NCBI GenBank assembly: GCA_964606085.1
Contig: CAZSFD010000110.1
Span: forward strand, 1-13,413
DNA length: 13,413 nucleotides
Direction of reading: 5' to 3'
Source of the DNA: CAIQJJ01 sp964606085
GTDB lineage: Bacteria > Chloroflexota > Anaerolineae > Anaerolineales > UBA4823
Shown: piece by piece, positions 10,941 through 13,413 of the stretch
How the letters are laid out: each line of letters begins with the position of its first letter
How positions within the stretch are numbered: position 1 is the stretch's first letter
Notes under the pieces: model-generated
Database searches by the model: none
What the model was told of the DNA's origin: nothing
Seen by the model: the letters and a program-made list of their open reading frames with translations, nothing else
Program-made: the position numbers and the translations under genes

Positions 10941-12045
10941 CAACCACAGCCTCGGCCACACTCTCGGCCACGGCCATTTGCCGTTCAAACTGGCGCAGAA
11001 AAAGCCGAAACAGCGCATCCACATTGAAATTCGGCTCACGAACATAGACGCCCGGCGCACCCACCGAAAACTTTCCCAGTTTCAGGCTGTCGGCATCGTT
11101 CGGTACACCAATCGTCACCGTAACGATACGCGGCTTGTGCCGGTAAGTCTCCATCATGTACTTGGCGGGGATGCCAATGAAAATGTAGTTCTGACGCGAT
11201 TTGCCGCGTCCATCCATGCCCATATCGGCCACCAGCGGCGAATGCGGCGTCAGGATGGTGAACAGGTTGACCTTGCGGCCTTCGCGCGCCAGCTTGAGCA
11301 GGTTCGTGACAGCCCCAGGGATTTCGTCGGCCAGGGTACTCAACTCATCCACGATGACATACAACGGGACGAGTGTCCCCTTGCCTGCGGCCAGCAGTTG
11401 GTAGCGCCGGGTCATCTCGTCCAGCGCCAGCGTCAGCACACGGGTCACTTCCTCGTAGTTGCGGCCCTTGCCCGCCACCGTCACCCACGATGGCTTGCGG
11501 CCCGGTTCATAGTGCGGGTCGAAGATCAGGAATTTGGCCTCGGGCAGGGCGCGGTGAATGCGGTTGACGATGACGTCAATCACGCTCGATTTCCCCACAC
11601 CCGTCGGCCCGAAGATTACAATCTGGCGACCGATGAACTCATCTACCGGCAGCGCTTCACTGCCATCGCCGCGATAGGGCAGGCCGTCATCGTCCAGGGC
11701 ATCAGGCTCATCGGTCACAGGGGCAGAAGCAGGCTGTCGGTGGATGAGTGGTGTTTGTGGCATCGAAACGGGGCGAAAGCTGGCGTTCACCATCTGGCGC
11801 TGACCGGCCAGGCGCTCGAAGGCCCAACGCGAGAGAGTCTTGGCCAGCGGCGTCATCACCAGCACCCTGGTGGTGATGTATCCCGTGCCATACAGGAACA
11901 TCCCCAGGTAGCCGCCCGCGGCGAAAGATACCGGCAAACCCACAAACAGCGCCGGGACATCGGCCCAGTGTGGTTCGGTGAACTCGTTCAGCCAGTTCAC
12001 CGCCGGGGAGTGTTCAATCGAGATGATTTCGTAGTCGGTGGTCAT
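10873..12045 (-). CDS. FtsK/HerA-type membrane-anchored DNA translocase ATPase
   Basis: A 390-aa protein. Residues of about 31-66 contain one or two short membrane segments (PALFVGLPVSFAAGGYLGMFLYGTGYITTRVLVM), then a linker of about 70 residues, then a P-loop ATPase core with Walker A FGPTGVGKSS (145-154), Walker B LYVIVDELS (218-226) and DNA-translocase-like LARE(G)RK at about 243-249. This is the pattern of FtsK/SpoIIIE-HerA motors and of conjugative coupling proteins; single-ATPase dsDNA transfer by Streptomyces TraB is the closest parallel. The C-terminus (MAVAESVAEAVVDGVAQG) has no winged-helix DNA-reading domain. The 68-bp overlap with the next gene, which encodes HTHs, is notable. The ribosome binding site is a weak GGATAC. 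Function in DNA transfer or replicon resolution is inferred from the family. Confidence 0.75.
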   Translation of the reverse strand: MTTDYEIISIEHSPAVNWLNEFTEPHWADVPALFVGLPVSFAAGGYLGMFLYGTGYITTRVLVMTPLAKTLSRWAFERLAGQRQMVNASFRPVSMPQTPLIHRQPASAPVTDEPDALDDDGLPYRGDGSEALPVDEFIGRQIVIFGPTGVGKSSVIDVIVNRIHRALPEAKFLIFDPHYEPGRKPSWVTVAGKGRNYEEVTRVLTLALDEMTRRYQLLAAGKGTLVPLYVIVDELSTLADEIPGAVTNLLKLAREGRKVNLFTILTPHSPLVADMGMDGRGKSRQNYIFIGIPAKYMMETYRHKPRIVTVTIGVPNDADSLKLGKFSVGAPGVYVREPNFNVDALFRLFLRQFERQMAVAESVAEAVVDGVAQGCGRRAATGSHGPATGV

Positions 12046-12057
12046 CGTCGTATCCGT

Positions 12058-12318
12058 TCATGTGCCGGGTCGCGCCGTATAGATCGACAGCATCTCCGGG
12101 TAAATGGCCGCTATGGCGTCCAGGGTTTGCATTTCCATCCACTCCTGATCGCTCATCGGCCATTCTTCGATGGGCGGCTGGTTGGGGTACTGGTCTTCCC
12201 CGACGTGGATGGTCTGGTAGCGAGCCAGCGCATCAAAGCCCGTCTCCCCGGCGTCACCCATTTCCGGTTGCAGAGCGGGTAGGCGTTCAGGCGGCGTGTA
12301 AGTGAGATATTTCGCCAT
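12058..12318 (-). CDS. 86-aa hypothetical protein
   Basis: A small acidic protein I do not recognise. The N-terminus is Tyr/Pro-rich (KYLTYTPPERLPALQPEMG), the middle has HVGEDQYPNQPPIEEWPMSDQEWMEMQ, and the C-terminus is helical (DAIAAIYPEMLSIYTARPGT). There is no membrane segment. A strong AAAGGA site precedes ATG 12318, and it overlaps the stop of the upstream membrane-protein gene, giving a 13-bp gap. The stop lies 12 bp before the FtsK-like gene. It is therefore cotranscribed with the membrane protein and the translocase and may be a small adaptor between them. Confidence 0.65.
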   Translation of the reverse strand: MAKYLTYTPPERLPALQPEMGDAGETGFDALARYQTIHVGEDQYPNQPPIEEWPMSDQEWMEMQTLDAIAAIYPEMLSIYTARPGT

Positions 12319-12331
12319 CGCAGTTTTCCTT

Positions 12332-13413
12332 TCAACGCGTGCGCGGCATCAGGCGGATGCGGTTCAGCACCTTCCAGCACGCCGAACCGAACGAGACGAA
12401 CAAGATTTCGATCAGCAGCGTGGCCGCCAGCAGCACCGGCACGCTCAGTGCGATAGCCGTCGCCTTCGTCAAAATCGCCGCTGCGCTTGCTGGCACGAAC
12501 TCAGCGAATGGGATGTATCGGGCGATGGCTTCGGCCAGGCGGTAGGCGGAGGGCGCATCGGTGAAGGCATCGAAGAGAACCGCCCCACGCAGCGCCAGCG
12601 AGACCGAGATGTTGAGCTGCGCCAGGCGCGAGCCGAAGAACTCCAACAGCGAAGGGCTGGCGGCAATGGCAAACACGATCAAGACGATGATCTTGTCCAT
12701 CGGGATGCCTGCCAGCCAGTCGTAACCGGTGAAAACATTGGCCTGAAACCAACGTCCGAGATACCAGGCGAAATCCAGGCTGGGGAACAGGTCGAAAACG
12801 ACGGCCAGGCCGAAGGTGGCCGTCGTCATCGTGGCGGTCGCCGCGGCGTAGGCGAACAGCGTGCCGCGCGTCCCCGGCAGGCTTTCCGCCCATGCTTCCG
12901 ACTGCTTGACCAGCCGGGCGGCGTCGCCGATGTAGAACAGCAGGTCGGCCAGGCTGTTATGCTTCGATGGCGATGTACGCAGGGCAGCGCTTTCGGAGCG
13001 GGCAGGGGGTCGGGTGAAGCTGGCCGAATGGCCCGCAGTACGCCGCTCTCCGCCTGAGCGTTTCGGCGGCCTGGTATCCTGGTGAACCGAAAAACCTGTG
13101 CCGAAGCCGGGTTGGGGGGGAGGCCCATGTCGCGAGAAGGGATTGGCCGCCTGTCCTGCCGGGGGCTGGCCGGGGGAAGTGAAAGGCCGGGCCGGTGAAC
13201 CATTGCTGCTGCGGCTGGCTTTTCCGGCGTTGTATCCACGTTTGTAGGCTTCGAAAACGGGCATTCCTGGCTGTTGTCCTGCCGGAGGATTCCAACGACT
13301 TACCGCACCATCTTCTTCGCCCCTGGCAAAGAAATACTTTTCGCCACCGGCGGCATAGCGGTGGTGATCACGCAAGGTGGCGGAAGGTGACAAGCCTGGA
13401 GTGTGCGAGCATG
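12332..13413 (-). CDS. Membrane protein with Pro/Gly-rich N-terminus (5'-partial)
   Basis: The frame is open to the window edge, so the true start probably lies outside; a TTG at 13393 and an ATG 43 codons further in are the only internal candidates. At least 350 residues are visible. The first 140 are hydrophilic and rich in Pro, Gly, Ser and Arg and probably disordered. The rest is a helical membrane domain with about three or four spans: FAYAAATATMTTATFGLAVVF, KIIVLIVFAIAASPSLLEFF, a weaker SLALRGAVLFDAF, and ALSVPVLLAATLLIEILF. The C-terminus is basic (RIRLMPRTR), suggesting a cytoplasmic end. There is no known family signature. Its place two genes before an FtsK-like motor suggests a membrane partner of the translocation apparatus, as in mating-pair complexes, but this is inferred from position only. 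Confidence 0.6.
   Translation of the reverse strand, partial: CSHTPGLSPSATLRDHHRYAAGGEKYFFARGEEDGAVSRWNPPAGQQPGMPVFEAYKRGYNAGKASRSSNGSPARPFTSPGQPPAGQAANPFSRHGPPPQPGFGTGFSVHQDTRPPKRSGGERRTAGHSASFTRPPARSESAALRTSPSKHNSLADLLFYIGDAARLVKQSEAWAESLPGTRGTLFAYAAATATMTTATFGLAVVFDLFPSLDFAWYLGRWFQANVFTGYDWLAGIPMDKIIVLIVFAIAASPSLLEFFGSRLAQLNISVSLALRGAVLFDAFTDAPSAYRLAEAIARYIPFAEFVPASAAAILTKATAIALSVPVLLAATLLIEILFVSFGSACWKVLNRIRLMPRTR

Noticed and set aside
9819..11027. Long plus-strand open frame of 402 codons
   Set aside because: It lies antisense to four well-supported minus-strand genes with ribosome binding sites and recognisable domains. Its translation shows no domain.
10777..12282. Plus-strand open frame of 501 codons
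   Set aside because: It is antisense to the FtsK-like ATPase with intact Walker motifs. The translation is His/Arg/Gln-rich, typical of a GC-rich shadow frame.

Overview
This looks like part of a mobile or extrachromosomal replicon, a plasmid or an integrative/conjugative element, from a GC-rich bacterium. Every gene I can support lies on the minus strand, so transcription runs from high to low coordinates. The plus-strand open frames look like antisense shadows. I see no rRNA, tRNA, CRISPR array, transposase or integrase. A Chloroflexota (Anaerolineae-like) host is my best guess, from the overall protein style and the small abutting hairpins between genes. That guess is weak and rests on no marker gene.

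In order of transcription, block A (13413 to 8136) is a tightly packed run of nine genes separated by 13 bp or less, or overlapping. They are: a 5'-truncated membrane protein with a Pro/Gly-rich N-terminal region; an 86-aa unknown; an FtsK/HerA-type ATPase with an N-terminal membrane anchor; an overlapping small protein with two helix-turn-helix-like segments; an excisionase-type HTH protein; a 187-aa unknown; a second excisionase-type HTH protein; a ParA ATPase; and a basic protein with a ribbon-helix-helix-like centre that is probably the ParA partner. This reads as a DNA translocation and partition module. It is followed at 7982-8129 by noncoding DNA rich in GGGTATATAC-type repeats, a candidate centromere (parS) and/or operator.

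Block B (7957 to 4434) holds a third excisionase-like HTH protein and a 1061-aa primase-helicase (CHC2 zinc finger, an extra Cys/His cluster, Toprim, and a DUF927-like P-loop ATPase). Directly downstream, 4037-4433 is noncoding. It carries twelve copies of GGTGAGG in both orientations, three nested or adjacent perfect inverted repeats, and an AT-rich stretch. This is a strong candidate replication origin. The gene beyond it encodes a probable SSB-like OB-fold protein.

Block C (3361 to 1) starts with a 330-bp noncoding stretch full of hairpins, including a perfect 36-bp palindrome and three back-to-back hairpins. Accessory genes follow: a small Cys-containing protein, a stand-alone WGR-domain protein, a very acidic 320-aa protein of unknown function, an 87-aa unknown, and a wHTH plus PD-(D/E)XK-like protein resembling the replication-relaxation family. 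The last gene is preceded by a nine-codon leader frame that ends at a TGATG stop/start overlap.

Most novel in appearance are the origin-like nested repeat region next to a possibly self-sufficient primase-helicase, the hairpin array at 3187-3349, and the translocase in which the DNA-reading HTH domain may be encoded by a separate overlapping gene.
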